Source: an uncultured Spirochaetales bacterium (lineage in GTDB: Bacteria > Spirochaetota > Spirochaetia > Sphaerochaetales > Sphaerochaetaceae). From it: a stretch of DNA of 64,000 nucleotides. The notes beneath the pieces were generated by a model. That model had not been told where the DNA came from and made no database searches. It was given only the letters and a program-made list of their open reading frames with translations. Below are positions 1 through 8,053 of the stretch, piece after piece. Location of the stretch: assembly GCA_949282255.1 (NCBI GenBank), contig CASDPA010000006.1:1-64000 (forward strand), written 5' to 3'. Each line of letters begins with the position of its first letter. The stretch's first letter is position 1. The translations under genes were made by a program, and so were the position numbers.

Positions 1-16
1 GCTAGCGGGGATAGCT

Positions 17-102
17 CGTTGATACTGGCACCATCAGGTGTCTTGAGCGAGAAGAAGCTCCACCTTAAAATTGAAAATTAAGGTGGAGAGTAAGTCACTC
101 TC
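17..102 (+). other. Foldable RNA segment before the first gene
   Basis: This segment can fold into consecutive hairpins. GATACT near position 21 pairs with GGTGTC near 39. CTCCACCTTAA at 58-68 is an 11-bp perfect match to TTAAGGTGGAG at 78-88 around a 9-base AT-rich loop. GAGAGT at 86-91 can instead pair with ACTCTC at 97-102, so the last two stems compete. No U-run follows, so it is not an obvious intrinsic terminator. It could be the 3' part of a structured RNA whose beginning lies before the window, or a leader of the next gene. I do not recognise a known RNA family. Confidence 0.3.
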
Positions 103-136
103 GGGGGATTATGATTAAGGGTGTGATAGGAGAAAT

Positions 137-886
137 ATGATGATTAATAAAAAACTGGTTTTGATTGTGTCTGTTGCTTTGTTGTCTTTGTCTTTGTCGT
201 TTGCTGCTTCGATAAACGCACCTGATGCTGAAAGGATCGCCCTTGATCATGCGGGCCTTTTGGTGGATGATGTCGGGAAAATCCAGATCAAATCGGATAA
301 GAAAGCGGGATATGACGTGTATAAGGTGGAATTCCGGACGGCGGAAGGCAAATATGAATATGAGGTGCTTGCAGCAGATGGACGCATCGTCTCTTATGAA
401 TTTGATATGGATGATGATAAGATAGCACCGTCGCCTTCGTCTGTTGCAGTGGATAGGAATTCGGCATTCCGTGCCGCCTTGCAGGCTGCTGGGGTAGATG
501 AAAAGGATGTGGTTTCAAAGAAAGTCGAGTATGAGAGGGAAGTCTTCGGCTCCCATTATGATGTGGAATTTTCAGATGGCACCTACAAGTGGGATTTCAA
601 GATAGGAGAAGATGGTTCCGTGCTTGAAGGTGAATATGAATTGAAAAGGAAAGGTCTTCCTGCTCCCGGCACCTCATTGCTCGACCAAAGTATGGTGCAA
701 AGCATGGTTGAAAGGCTTCTGGGCGGACCGTTGGGAGATATTTCCATCCGTACCGATTACGATGATGGACGCCGGATCTTCAAAGTGTATGCGGTCAAGG
801 ATGGGTTCATTTATCAAGCGGAGCTGAATGCTTATGATGGCACCGTGTATTCTTTGGAGTGGAAGAAACAGCTCGGACTAAGATGA
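137..886 (+). CDS. Secreted PepSY-domain protein
   Basis: A 249-residue exported protein. Residues 1-23 form a signal peptide (basic start, long hydrophobic core, cleavage near SFAA). The mature part has three PepSY-like units of about 60-70 residues, near 26-92, 108-172 and 186-246; each is an alpha helix followed by a beta sheet, with ends such as VLAADGRIVSYEFD and ELNAYDGTVYSLEW typical of PepSY. The family is known mainly from protease propeptides and small secreted inhibitors, so a role in the periplasm or at the cell surface is likely, but no enzymatic function can be inferred. AGGAG at 128-132 suits the ATG at 137 or the one directly after it. A strong terminator follows, so it appears to be its own transcription unit. 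Confidence 0.8.
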   Translation: MMINKKLVLIVSVALLSLSLSFAASINAPDAERIALDHAGLLVDDVGKIQIKSDKKAGYDVYKVEFRTAEGKYEYEVLAADGRIVSYEFDMDDDKIAPSPSSVAVDRNSAFRAALQAAGVDEKDVVSKKVEYEREVFGSHYDVEFSDGTYKWDFKIGEDGSVLEGEYELKRKGLPAPGTSLLDQSMVQSMVERLLGGPLGDISIRTDYDDGRRIFKVYAVKDGFIYQAELNAYDGTVYSLEWKKQLGLR

Positions 887-902
887 GCATGGTTTGAAAT
901 TG

Positions 903-935
903 GACGGGAAGGAGTATCTTTCCCGTCTTTTTTTT
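903..935 (+). terminator. Intrinsic terminator after the PepSY gene
   Basis: GACGGGAA at 903-910 pairs with TTCCCGTC at 920-927 around a 9-base loop, followed by a run of eight or more T. This is a standard rho-independent terminator separating the PepSY gene from glpK. Confidence 0.85.
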
Positions 936-951
936 GTACCTTTCTATTTTT

Positions 952-980
952 TTGCGTTTAGCCGTCTCTTGGATTATACT
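952..980 (+). promoter_or_regulatory. Predicted promoter of glpK operon
   Basis: TTGCGT at 952-957 and TATACT at 975-980 are separated by 17 bases. Transcription would start near 987, just ahead of the AAAGGTGG ribosome binding site of glpK. It lies directly after the upstream terminator. Confidence 0.5.
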
Positions 981-1001
981 GGTCAAAAGGTGGTTTTTCC
1001 C

Positions 1002-2513
1002 ATGATGAAATATATCGGCGCTATAGATCAAGGTACGACAAGTACCAGGTTCATCCTTTTCAATACCGAAGGGATGATAGTTTCCGTCAGCCAGAAGGAG
1101 CATAGACAGATTTATCCCCGTCCGGGCTGGGTGGAGCATGATCCTGAGGAAATCTGGCAGAATACCTGTTTCGTAATCAGCGACTGCATTGCAAAGAGCG
1201 GTATAAATGCCGAGGATATTCTCGCGATAGGCATTACCAACCAAAGAGAGACCATCATCCCGTTTTCAAGGAAAACCGGTAGAGTGCTTCATAACGCCAT
1301 CGTCTGGCAGGATCTGAGAGGCTCCGAGTTCATCGATTCCCTCAGGTCAAGGGTGTCGGAGGAGGAAATAAGGCGCACTACGGGGCTGTTGTATTCCCCT
1401 TATTTTTCCGCTAGCAAAATAAGATGGCTTTTGGACAACGTACCCAAGGTCAGAGCTCTGAATGGGAATCCGGATCTCTGCTTTGGAACCATAGATACAT
1501 TTCTTACATACAAGCTTACTGGAAGATGTGTCACCGATGTGACCAATGCTTCCAGGTACATGCTTATGAACATCACCAGCCTTGAGTGGGATGAAAAGAT
1601 GCTCGCCCTGTTCTCTGTAAATAGGGATAATCTTCCCCAGATTGTTTCCTCCACAGGCCTCATTTACGGTTATACATCCGAAGATGGTCCGCTTGGAGCA
1701 AGCATCCCGGTCTGTGGAATTCTTGGCGATCAGCAGGCCGCACTTTTCGGACAGGCATGCTTCAAGGCAGGGGAGAGCAAGTGTACATATGGTACCGGAT
1801 GCTTCATGTTGGCTAATACCGGACCACATCTCTGCTTTTCCAAGCATGGGCTTTTGAGCACCGTCGCATACAGAAAGGAAGGATGTGATCCTGTATATGC
1901 TCTTGAGGGATCTGTGGCGGTGGCGGGTTCCCTATGCCAATGGACAAGGGACAGTCTCAAAATGGTCAGCGATGTCAAGGAGCTGGATGAGCTGGCCTCG
2001 AGCGTTCCGGATTCCGGCGGGGTATATATCGTTCCTGCGTTCGCCGGACTGTTTGCCCCGTATTGGAGAAGTGATGCGCGGGGAGTTATAGCCGGTCTGA
2101 CAGGTTTTGCAACAAGGGCGCATATATGCCGTGCGGTGCTGGAGGCCACAGCCTTCCAGGCTTATGACATATTCTCTGCGATGGAGCTCGATTCAGAGAT
2201 AAAAATATCCTCTTTAAAAGTGGATGGTGGCATGACCAATTCCTGGCCTCTGATGGCTTTCCAGAGTGATGTGCTACAAGTGCCGGTCATAAGGCCGCAG
2301 ATTGTCGAAACAACAGCTTTGGGCGCCGCATATGCCGCCGGCCTTACTGTCGGGGTATGGAAGGATAAGGACGATCTGATCAAATACTGGAGAGAACAGA
2401 CAAGATGGACTCCAACCATGGATGACAAGGAGAGGCAAAAAAAGGTAGGATTCTGGAAGAAGGCTGTTTCAAGGACTCTTGGATGGATTCCTTCTAAGGA
2501 GGAACAGGAATAA
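1002..2513 (+). CDS. glpK: Glycerol kinase
   Basis: Phosphorylates glycerol to glycerol 3-phosphate with ATP in the cytoplasm, the entry step of glycerol use. FGGY-kinase motifs are clear: AIDQGTTSTR near the N-terminus (phosphate loop), GDQQAALFGQ and TYGTGCFML in the middle, and LKVDGGMTNS in the C-terminal domain. From this ATG it is 503 residues, the normal family length. The open frame runs 36 codons further upstream, but those codons cover the terminator and promoter, and AAGGTGG lies just before 1002, so the upstream extension is rejected. The ATG at 1005 is an equally good start. The stop codon touches the start codon of cdaA, an unusual partnership of glycerol kinase with cyclic-di-AMP synthesis. 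Confidence 0.95.
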   Translation: MMKYIGAIDQGTTSTRFILFNTEGMIVSVSQKEHRQIYPRPGWVEHDPEEIWQNTCFVISDCIAKSGINAEDILAIGITNQRETIIPFSRKTGRVLHNAIVWQDLRGSEFIDSLRSRVSEEEIRRTTGLLYSPYFSASKIRWLLDNVPKVRALNGNPDLCFGTIDTFLTYKLTGRCVTDVTNASRYMLMNITSLEWDEKMLALFSVNRDNLPQIVSSTGLIYGYTSEDGPLGASIPVCGILGDQQAALFGQACFKAGESKCTYGTGCFMLANTGPHLCFSKHGLLSTVAYRKEGCDPVYALEGSVAVAGSLCQWTRDSLKMVSDVKELDELASSVPDSGGVYIVPAFAGLFAPYWRSDARGVIAGLTGFATRAHICRAVLEATAFQAYDIFSAMELDSEIKISSLKVDGGMTNSWPLMAFQSDVLQVPVIRPQIVETTALGAAYAAGLTVGVWKDKDDLIKYWREQTRWTPTMDDKERQKKVGFWKKAVSRTLGWIPSKEEQE

Positions 2514-3335
2514 ATGCTGGAAGTACTGACCACCCTTACGGTTGTCGATTATCTGCGCCTGCTGGCGGAGGTATTCATCCTTGCTTTCATATTTTACAGG
2601 ATTTATATCGCACTTGCTGAAAGCAAGGCCAAGCAGATGGTATTCATTTTATTTTACATCCTGCTAAGCTATGTGATTTTCAAAATGCTTGGGTTTGATG
2701 TGCTGACGTATATTATCGAGAAATGCTTCCTTCCATTCCTTCTCCTTCTCTTCGTGTTCTACCATCCTGAGCTGAGAAGGGCGTTCTCTTCCTCCTTCAT
2801 CCGTAACGGGCGTTTTTTCAGGATAGGGTCCCAGACTACGGGTGAACAGATAGACAGCATATTGAACGCATGTAATATCCTTGTTGAGAAGAAGAGGGGT
2901 GCTTTGATAGTTTTTCCCCGCCATATCGATATAAAGAGTGTTCTTGATTCCGGAACCAAGCTCAATGCTGATCTTTCCTCCACCTTGATATTGACCATTT
3001 TCGATCATGACACACCCCTACATGACGGTGCTTGCGTGATCCAGGGTGGAAGGATCACATATGCGGCCTGTTATCTTCCGCTGAGCGAGCAGACAGGCAT
3101 CAAGGCAAGCTTCGGTACACGGCATAGGGCGGCGCTGGGCTTGGCCGAGGAATCCGATGCGATAGTGTTGGTGGTTTCCGAGGAAACCGGGGCCATAAGT
3201 CTGGCATATAATGCGAACATTTATTACAACCTTTCGAATGAGACTATAAAGAAGGTCCTCTTGGCGCTGTTTACATATCGTGACGTGCTGCCTCAGGAAG
3301 TTAAGGAGCAGAGTGCAAATGAAGCAGAATCATAA
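2514..3335 (+). CDS. cdaA: Membrane diadenylate cyclase
   Basis: Makes the second messenger cyclic di-AMP from two ATP. Residues 1-85 contain about three membrane helices, and the rest is a DAC domain with the diagnostic DGA motif (PLHDGACVIQGG) and RHR motif (FGTRHRAALG). Length (273) and layout are those of CdaA/DacA, the membrane-bound cyclase of many Gram-positives and spirochaetes. GGAGG at 2497-2502 precedes the ATG, which follows the glpK stop with no gap. The downstream YbbR-like gene is the usual CdaA partner, which supports the call. In other bacteria the product controls potassium transport and osmotic or wall homeostasis. Confidence 0.93.
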   Translation: MLEVLTTLTVVDYLRLLAEVFILAFIFYRIYIALAESKAKQMVFILFYILLSYVIFKMLGFDVLTYIIEKCFLPFLLLLFVFYHPELRRAFSSSFIRNGRFFRIGSQTTGEQIDSILNACNILVEKKRGALIVFPRHIDIKSVLDSGTKLNADLSSTLILTIFDHDTPLHDGACVIQGGRITYAACYLPLSEQTGIKASFGTRHRAALGLAEESDAIVLVVSEETGAISLAYNANIYYNLSNETIKKVLLALFTYRDVLPQEVKEQSANEAES

Positions 3336-3714
3336 GTTCCTGTCGAATTGGGGTGTTAAGGTATTATCTTTTCTTATTGCGCTGCTAGTGGTCCTTGTTG
3401 TGCAGTTTTACAATGTAACCAGCAGGGTGGTGACAATCCCTTTAAAGGTTATTCTTCCTTTGGAATATGAGGCTGAAAGCCTTGTTCCTGAGACCGTGGA
3501 TATAGTGATTTCCGGTGACGAGAGCATAATATATTTAGTGGAACCGGCGCAGATCATGGCTTATGCCGATTTTTCTCAGGTCTCCTCGGTTGGCATATCA
3601 CGGGCTCCTGTTGTGCTTGAGTACAAGGAAGACATTTACAAGAAGAACAGTATCTCAGTAAAGGCCCAGCCCTCCAGCGTAAGGATACTGTTTGCCCAAG
3701 AGGAAGTGCAATGA
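3319..3714 (+). CDS. cdaR: YbbR-domain protein, probable regulator of CdaA
   Basis: A 131-residue protein with one N-terminal membrane helix (about residues 10-30) and a single YbbR domain outside the membrane. CdaR proteins usually carry several YbbR domains; this one has room for only one, so it is a minimal version. In Firmicutes CdaR binds CdaA and tunes its activity; the same role is inferred from the overlap with cdaA (17 bases) and not from specific residues. The ATG at 3319 has AAGGAG at 3303-3308; the longer frame starting inside cdaA has no such site. Confidence 0.8.
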   Translation: MKQNHKFLSNWGVKVLSFLIALLVVLVVQFYNVTSRVVTIPLKVILPLEYEAESLVPETVDIVISGDESIIYLVEPAQIMAYADFSQVSSVGISRAPVVLEYKEDIYKKNSISVKAQPSSVRILFAQEEVQ

Positions 3715-4058
3715 TAGCCGGCATCGGTGTCGATATAATCGAAAACAGCCGTTTTTGTGATAAACCCCTGGGCTTTTTGCAAAAGATTTTTACAGAAAAT
3801 GAAATCAAGGAAGGCTTTTCCAGGGGGGCTAAAGAGGAATATTTTGCTTCCCGTTTTGCCTGTAAGGAGGCTTTTGCCAAAGCTTTGGGCACGGGGTTCG
3901 GATCTGTTCAGCCGAAGGATATCGAGGTGGTTGAAAATGATGACGGATTGCCTGCCATTGTCCTTAAGAAGGAGCCTGTAGTGAAAAAAAGGATTCATTT
4001 GTCCCTTTCCCATGAGAAGGGGTATTCCGTTGCCATGGTGGTGCTTGAAGATGCCTAG
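3711..4058 (+). CDS. acpS: Holo-[acyl-carrier-protein] synthase
   Basis: Transfers the 4'-phosphopantetheine arm of coenzyme A to the active serine of acyl carrier protein, which fatty acid synthesis needs. Both family motifs are present: GIGVDIIE at the N-terminus (metal-binding Asp) and RFACKEAFAKALGTG (catalytic Glu and Lys). The length of 115 residues is normal. Its ATG overlaps the stop of the preceding gene by four bases, and it in turn overlaps truA, so expression is probably coupled translationally. Confidence 0.93.
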   Translation: MIAGIGVDIIENSRFCDKPLGFLQKIFTENEIKEGFSRGAKEEYFASRFACKEAFAKALGTGFGSVQPKDIEVVENDDGLPAIVLKKEPVVKKRIHLSLSHEKGYSVAMVVLEDA

Positions 4059-4893
4059 AGCCGATTGGAACAGACCTGAAAGCTTTTTTCCACCGAATGA
4101 GGGGGAAAGAAGGATCAAGCTGGTATTGAGCTACGATGGATCCTTCTATCATGGATGGCAAAGCCAGGAGGACGGCCTTTCTGTACAGGAACGTCTTGAG
4201 AGTGAGCTTGAAGCCGTGGTAAACCATAGGGTGCATATCTTCGGTTCCGGGCGTACCGATGCCGGGGTGCATGCCCTGATGCAGGTTGCCCATTTCGACA
4301 CCTCAAGCAGGATCGATCCGGAAAAATACAGGGTCATACTCAACACCAGGCTCGAAAAGCATATCCGCATCCTTTCTTCATCAGATGCAGGCCCCTTGTT
4401 TCATGCAAGGTTTTCAACACAGTCGCGTGAATACTGGTATCTGGTGAAGGACGAACTGCATTTCCTGCCGTTTGATTCCGGCCATGTCACGCAGGTCAGG
4501 GCCCTTCCTGATTTGACACTGCTTAATGAATATGCCGCCCATATTTTTGGAACACATGATTTCACCACATTCTGCTCTGCCCGTGACAAGAGCCTGTCCA
4601 GGTTCCGCGATATCTACCTTTCTGTCTGGGACAGCATTGAGGATTCATATGGGAATACCTTGTTCCGCTATCGTGTTGCAGGCAACGCATTTTTATACCA
4701 TCAGGTAAGAAGCATGGTGGGCGCCATGCTTGAATTTTCCATGAAGCTGGTGCCGCCTGAAACCTTTGGCGAGGTCTTATCCTCCAAGGACAGGCATCTT
4801 GCAGGCAAGACCGCTCCTCCAGATGGGCTCTATCTTGCCGATGTAAGCTATGATAGAATGAAGTACGATTGGTTTGAGAAGCATAATGGATAA
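4051..4893 (+). CDS. truA: tRNA pseudouridine(38-40) synthase TruA
   Basis: Converts uridines 38-40 in the anticodon arm of tRNAs to pseudouridine. The motif GRTDAGVHA, holding the catalytic Asp, sits near residue 60, and YDGSFYHGWQ and RYRVAGNAFLYHQVR are conserved positions. The protein is 280 residues from the ATG at 4051, which overlaps the acpS stop. The open frame extends 13 codons upstream inside acpS, but those residues are not conserved in the family. No strong ribosome binding site is visible, so translational coupling is likely. Confidence 0.93.
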   Translation: MPRADWNRPESFFPPNEGERRIKLVLSYDGSFYHGWQSQEDGLSVQERLESELEAVVNHRVHIFGSGRTDAGVHALMQVAHFDTSSRIDPEKYRVILNTRLEKHIRILSSSDAGPLFHARFSTQSREYWYLVKDELHFLPFDSGHVTQVRALPDLTLLNEYAAHIFGTHDFTTFCSARDKSLSRFRDIYLSVWDSIEDSYGNTLFRYRVAGNAFLYHQVRSMVGAMLEFSMKLVPPETFGEVLSSKDRHLAGKTAPPDGLYLADVSYDRMKYDWFEKHNG

Positions 4894-5530
4894 GAGTAGA
4901 GAGGATATATCATATTTTCTAAGCATCCTAGATGAGGCGGAGGCCGCTCTTAGCGGGGATAATCTTTTTGAGAAAAAGGACAGGGTGGGGTATTTTGTAA
5001 CTGAAAAGAATGATGTAAAGGGTTTTGCAGAAGAAGAGTGCCGCAGGTGCCCGCTATGGAAGAACAGGGCAGGTCATGGATTCTATTTCAATCCCGGATC
5101 GGCGGAGGTCCTTTTCATCATAGCCAAGCCGGAAAATCCGGATTCCCCGCTGAATGGAGATGCGATGGATATGTATGAGCGCCAGATGTCTGCTTTAGGC
5201 ATCGAAAGGTCCCGCCGTGCCCTTTTATCCATCTTGAAATGCCCTTCTGATTCCTTTGTCACAGAATATGCGGATGCCTGCAAGGAGCATCTGAAAGCGG
5301 AGATATCTTCCTATCATCCCAGATTGTTGGTTCTGTTTGGTGTGGATTGTGCCAGATATATGCTCCGTAAAAAAGATGCATTCGATTCACTTAGGGCGAG
5401 TGTGCGCTGCTTTTCAATAAATGGCATCAAGACTTTCGCCACCTATTCCCAGAGGGAGTGCATTGAAAACGGCATGCTGAAAAAAAAGGTTTGGGAAGAT
5501 CTGAAAGTGATAGGGTCGGCATTGGAATGA
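4886..5530 (+). CDS. Uracil-DNA glycosylase-superfamily protein with divergent active site
   Basis: About 214 residues from the ATG at 4886, which overlaps truA. The fold signature is that of family 4 uracil-DNA glycosylases: paired cysteines in CRRCPLWKNRAG, then LFIIAKPENP, ILKCP, a further Cys 12 residues later and PRLLVLFGVDCARYML. The four cysteines that hold the [4Fe-4S] cluster in family 4 all seem to be present. The GEAPG motif that carries catalytic residues is replaced by IAKPE, so base-excision activity is uncertain; it may act on another lesion or only bind DNA. The position before priA fits DNA maintenance. Confidence 0.7.
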   Translation: MDKSREDISYFLSILDEAEAALSGDNLFEKKDRVGYFVTEKNDVKGFAEEECRRCPLWKNRAGHGFYFNPGSAEVLFIIAKPENPDSPLNGDAMDMYERQMSALGIERSRRALLSILKCPSDSFVTEYADACKEHLKAEISSYHPRLLVLFGVDCARYMLRKKDAFDSLRASVRCFSINGIKTFATYSQRECIENGMLKKKVWEDLKVIGSALE

Positions 5531-7503
5531 GGTATGCGCTCGTTTCTTTGAATGTCCCGATAAGGACCAGCACATTCACCTACAGTTATGACGAGTCTAT
5601 AGATCCGGATATACTTTTCCGACGTGTGGTTGTGCCTTTCGGATCAAGGACCATGACAGGTTTCGTCCTTGAGACTTCCGATGTGCGGCCCGAGGGTGAT
5701 TTTGAGATCAAGGCCATAAAAAATGTTGTGGATAAGGAGATGGTGATAACCGGTGATCTGGTTGAGCTTGGCAAGAGCATGTCCCATCTTTATAAGGCTT
5801 CTTTGGGACAGTGTCTGTCTTTGATGGTGCCGAATGCCCGGAGGGAAGTTGAAAACAGCCCATTTTATGAACAAAGCCCCTTTTCCCCAATAGAAACGCT
5901 TACAGAGGATCAGGATCGTGTGATAAGGGATTTCTGGTCTTCCTATAAAAAGGGAAAAAGGATTTTCTATCTTCATGGAGTGACTGGAAGTGGGAAAAGC
6001 GAGGTTTATCTCAGGATTGCCGAAAAGGTGATTTCTTCCGGTGGGCAGGTGTTGTACCTCGTGCCGGAGATAACTCTTACAGAACAGATGTCCGCGGAGG
6101 TTTATCTAAGATTTTCCAAAAGGGTTTCCATCCTGCATTCCTCTTTGACTCCTTCGCAACGTCTTAAATCTGCTGCCATGATAAGAAAGGGAGAGGTCGA
6201 TCTCGTTATAGGGGCGCGCAGCGCTTGCTTTGCACCCTTTAAGAATCTTGGACTCATAATATTGGATGAGGAGCATGAGAATTCCTATAAGTCCGGATCC
6301 ACGCCGCGTTATCATGCCAGGCAGGTGGCGCAGATGAGAAGCAGGATTTCCTCATGCCCGCTGATAATGGGCTCTGCCACCCCTTCGTTCGAGGCATTCG
6401 AGATGATGAGGGAAGGAAGGATAGAGACGCTCAGGATGGGCAGCCGGATCGGAGAGGGGGCATTCCCTTCAGTAAGGATTGTCAGCCTTCTTGGCCAAAG
6501 TGGAAACATTTCTCCGATTCTTGCCGGGCAAATGGATGAGGAATTGGCAAAAGGAAACGGTGTCATCCTCTTTCTGAACAGAAGAGGGTATGCCCATGGG
6601 ATCATGTGCAACAGTTGCGGAGAGGCTGTCAAGTGTCCTAACTGCTCGATTTCCCTCACTTACCATAAATCAAGACGCCGGCTTGTATGCCATACCTGTG
6701 GGTATTCGGAAAAGCTGCCTGATACTTGTCCTTCCTGCCACAGCCATGATCTGATCGTCTGCGGCGGAGGAACGGAGATGATAGAGGAGGAGCTCAATGC
6801 ACTCTTCCCCTTTAAGAAAATAGTCCGCCTTGATAGTGACAGCGCGGAAGGTGATAAGAATTTCATCCGCAAAACACTCAATGATTTCAAAAACGGTGAG
6901 ATAGACATTCTTATCGGAACCCAGATGATTGCAAAGGGGCTGAATTTTCCAAAAGCGACGCTTGTGGGAGTGGTGAATGCGGATGCAACCATCTTTCTGC
7001 CGGATTTCCGTGCCGACGAGAGGACTTTTCAGCTTCTTGAGCAGGTAGCGGGCCGTGTCGGACGGTACAGGGCGGATGGGAAGGTGGTGATCCAGACCAC
7101 TCAGGTCGCTAATCCCGCCATAAGGGCTGTGGAGAACGGAAGGATCGATGATTTCTATTTCTTTGAGTTGTCGGAAAGAAGGAAGGTCGGTTTTCCTCCG
7201 TATTCCAGGCTTGTTAATTTCACAATACGCTCGAAAAACAAGGAGAAGGCCTCGTTTGCGATCGATGGGCTTTATTCCAGCATATCGGCTGTGCTGGGAA
7301 AAAGGGATGGCATAGAGGTTTTCCCTCCTTCTTCGTGTCTGATTGAAAGAAAAAACACCTACTACCGTTATCATGTGCTTGTAAGAAGCAGTGAGAAGGC
7401 TTTTTCACTGCTTTTGAATCTTTTGGATACCTTTTTATCTTCCTACAAAGCCCCGTCATCCACTTACTTGGAAATCGATACAGATCCCATAGATATGATG
7501 TGA
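5527..7503 (+). CDS. priA: Primosomal protein N' (replication restart helicase)
   Basis: 3'-5' DNA helicase that recognises stalled forks and reloads the replicative helicase. The protein is 658 residues: an N-terminal DNA-binding domain, a helicase core with Walker A GVTGSGKSE near residue 160, the DEEH box (LDEEHENSYK), GSATPSFEAF, an inserted zinc module with eight cysteines in four CxxC pairs near 365-410, and the motif VI region QVAGRVGR. It is somewhat shorter than E. coli PriA. The ATG at 5527 overlaps the previous stop by four bases. Confidence 0.95.
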   Translation: MRYALVSLNVPIRTSTFTYSYDESIDPDILFRRVVVPFGSRTMTGFVLETSDVRPEGDFEIKAIKNVVDKEMVITGDLVELGKSMSHLYKASLGQCLSLMVPNARREVENSPFYEQSPFSPIETLTEDQDRVIRDFWSSYKKGKRIFYLHGVTGSGKSEVYLRIAEKVISSGGQVLYLVPEITLTEQMSAEVYLRFSKRVSILHSSLTPSQRLKSAAMIRKGEVDLVIGARSACFAPFKNLGLIILDEEHENSYKSGSTPRYHARQVAQMRSRISSCPLIMGSATPSFEAFEMMREGRIETLRMGSRIGEGAFPSVRIVSLLGQSGNISPILAGQMDEELAKGNGVILFLNRRGYAHGIMCNSCGEAVKCPNCSISLTYHKSRRRLVCHTCGYSEKLPDTCPSCHSHDLIVCGGGTEMIEEELNALFPFKKIVRLDSDSAEGDKNFIRKTLNDFKNGEIDILIGTQMIAKGLNFPKATLVGVVNADATIFLPDFRADERTFQLLEQVAGRVGRYRADGKVVIQTTQVANPAIRAVENGRIDDFYFFELSERRKVGFPPYSRLVNFTIRSKNKEKASFAIDGLYSSISAVLGKRDGIEVFPPSSCLIERKNTYYRYHVLVRSSEKAFSLLLNLLDTFLSSYKAPSSTYLEIDTDPIDMM

Positions 7504-7531
7504 ATGGTTTATAAATATCCGCTTGTTGTGC

Positions 7532-7537
7532 TATATT
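7532..7537 (+). promoter_or_regulatory. -10 box placing def on a possible leaderless mRNA
   Basis: TATATT ends six bases before the def ATG at 7544, and no ribosome binding site is present between them. Transcription would therefore start at or within a base or two of the start codon. The -35 region is weak. Confidence 0.35.
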
Positions 7538-7543
7538 TTAAGC

Positions 7544-8053
7544 ATGTTGGATATTTTTACGTTAGGTGAGGAGGTCCTAAGGACCGAAAATAAAAAAGTG
7601 ACCGTTTTCGACGATGCGCTCAAAATGCTTGTCGATGCGATGTTTGATACCTTGGTGGAAGCCGATGGAGTCGGGCTTGCAGCACCTCAGGTGGGGGTAA
7701 GCGAAAGGTTTTTCATCGTCGATCTCCGCAGGGGTGAAAACAGCAGATATGTTTTCATCAATCCGGAAATATTGGAAACGAGCATAGAGGAATGCCCTTA
7801 TGAGGAGGGGTGCCTTTCCATCCCCGGACTATATCACGATGTTATACGTCCCCAAAAGGTAAAAGTGCAGGCTCAGGATCTTTCGGGCAAGTATTTCACA
7901 ATCGAGGCCGATGGCATGCTTGCCAGGGTTATCCAGCATGAGAACGACCATCTGAACGGCATCCTCTTCATAGACCATCTTGATGAGAAAGAAAGGGAGA
8001 GGATGGAGAAGCTTTTTTATAAGAAGCAGAAAAAGGGTAGGAAATCGAAATGA
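7544..8053 (+). CDS. def: Peptide deformylase
   Basis: Removes the formyl group from the N-terminal methionine of new proteins. All three metal-site motifs are present: GVGLAAPQVG, EEGCLSIPG (Cys ligand) and QHENDHLNG (HExDH, two His ligands and the catalytic Glu). The 169-residue length from 7544 is normal. Seven upstream in-frame codons are excluded because the family begins at MLDIFTLG. The gene overlaps fmt by four bases, the classic def-fmt pair. There is no ribosome binding site, and a -10 box sits just ahead of the start. Confidence 0.95.
   Translation: MLDIFTLGEEVLRTENKKVTVFDDALKMLVDAMFDTLVEADGVGLAAPQVGVSERFFIVDLRRGENSRYVFINPEILETSIEECPYEEGCLSIPGLYHDVIRPQKVKVQAQDLSGKYFTIEADGMLARVIQHENDHLNGILFIDHLDEKERERMEKLFYKKQKKGRKSK

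Noticed and set aside
894-1001. Upstream extension of glpK by 36 codons
   Set aside because: It overlaps a strong terminator and a promoter, and is not part of the kinase family; a ribosome binding site precedes the ATG at 1002.
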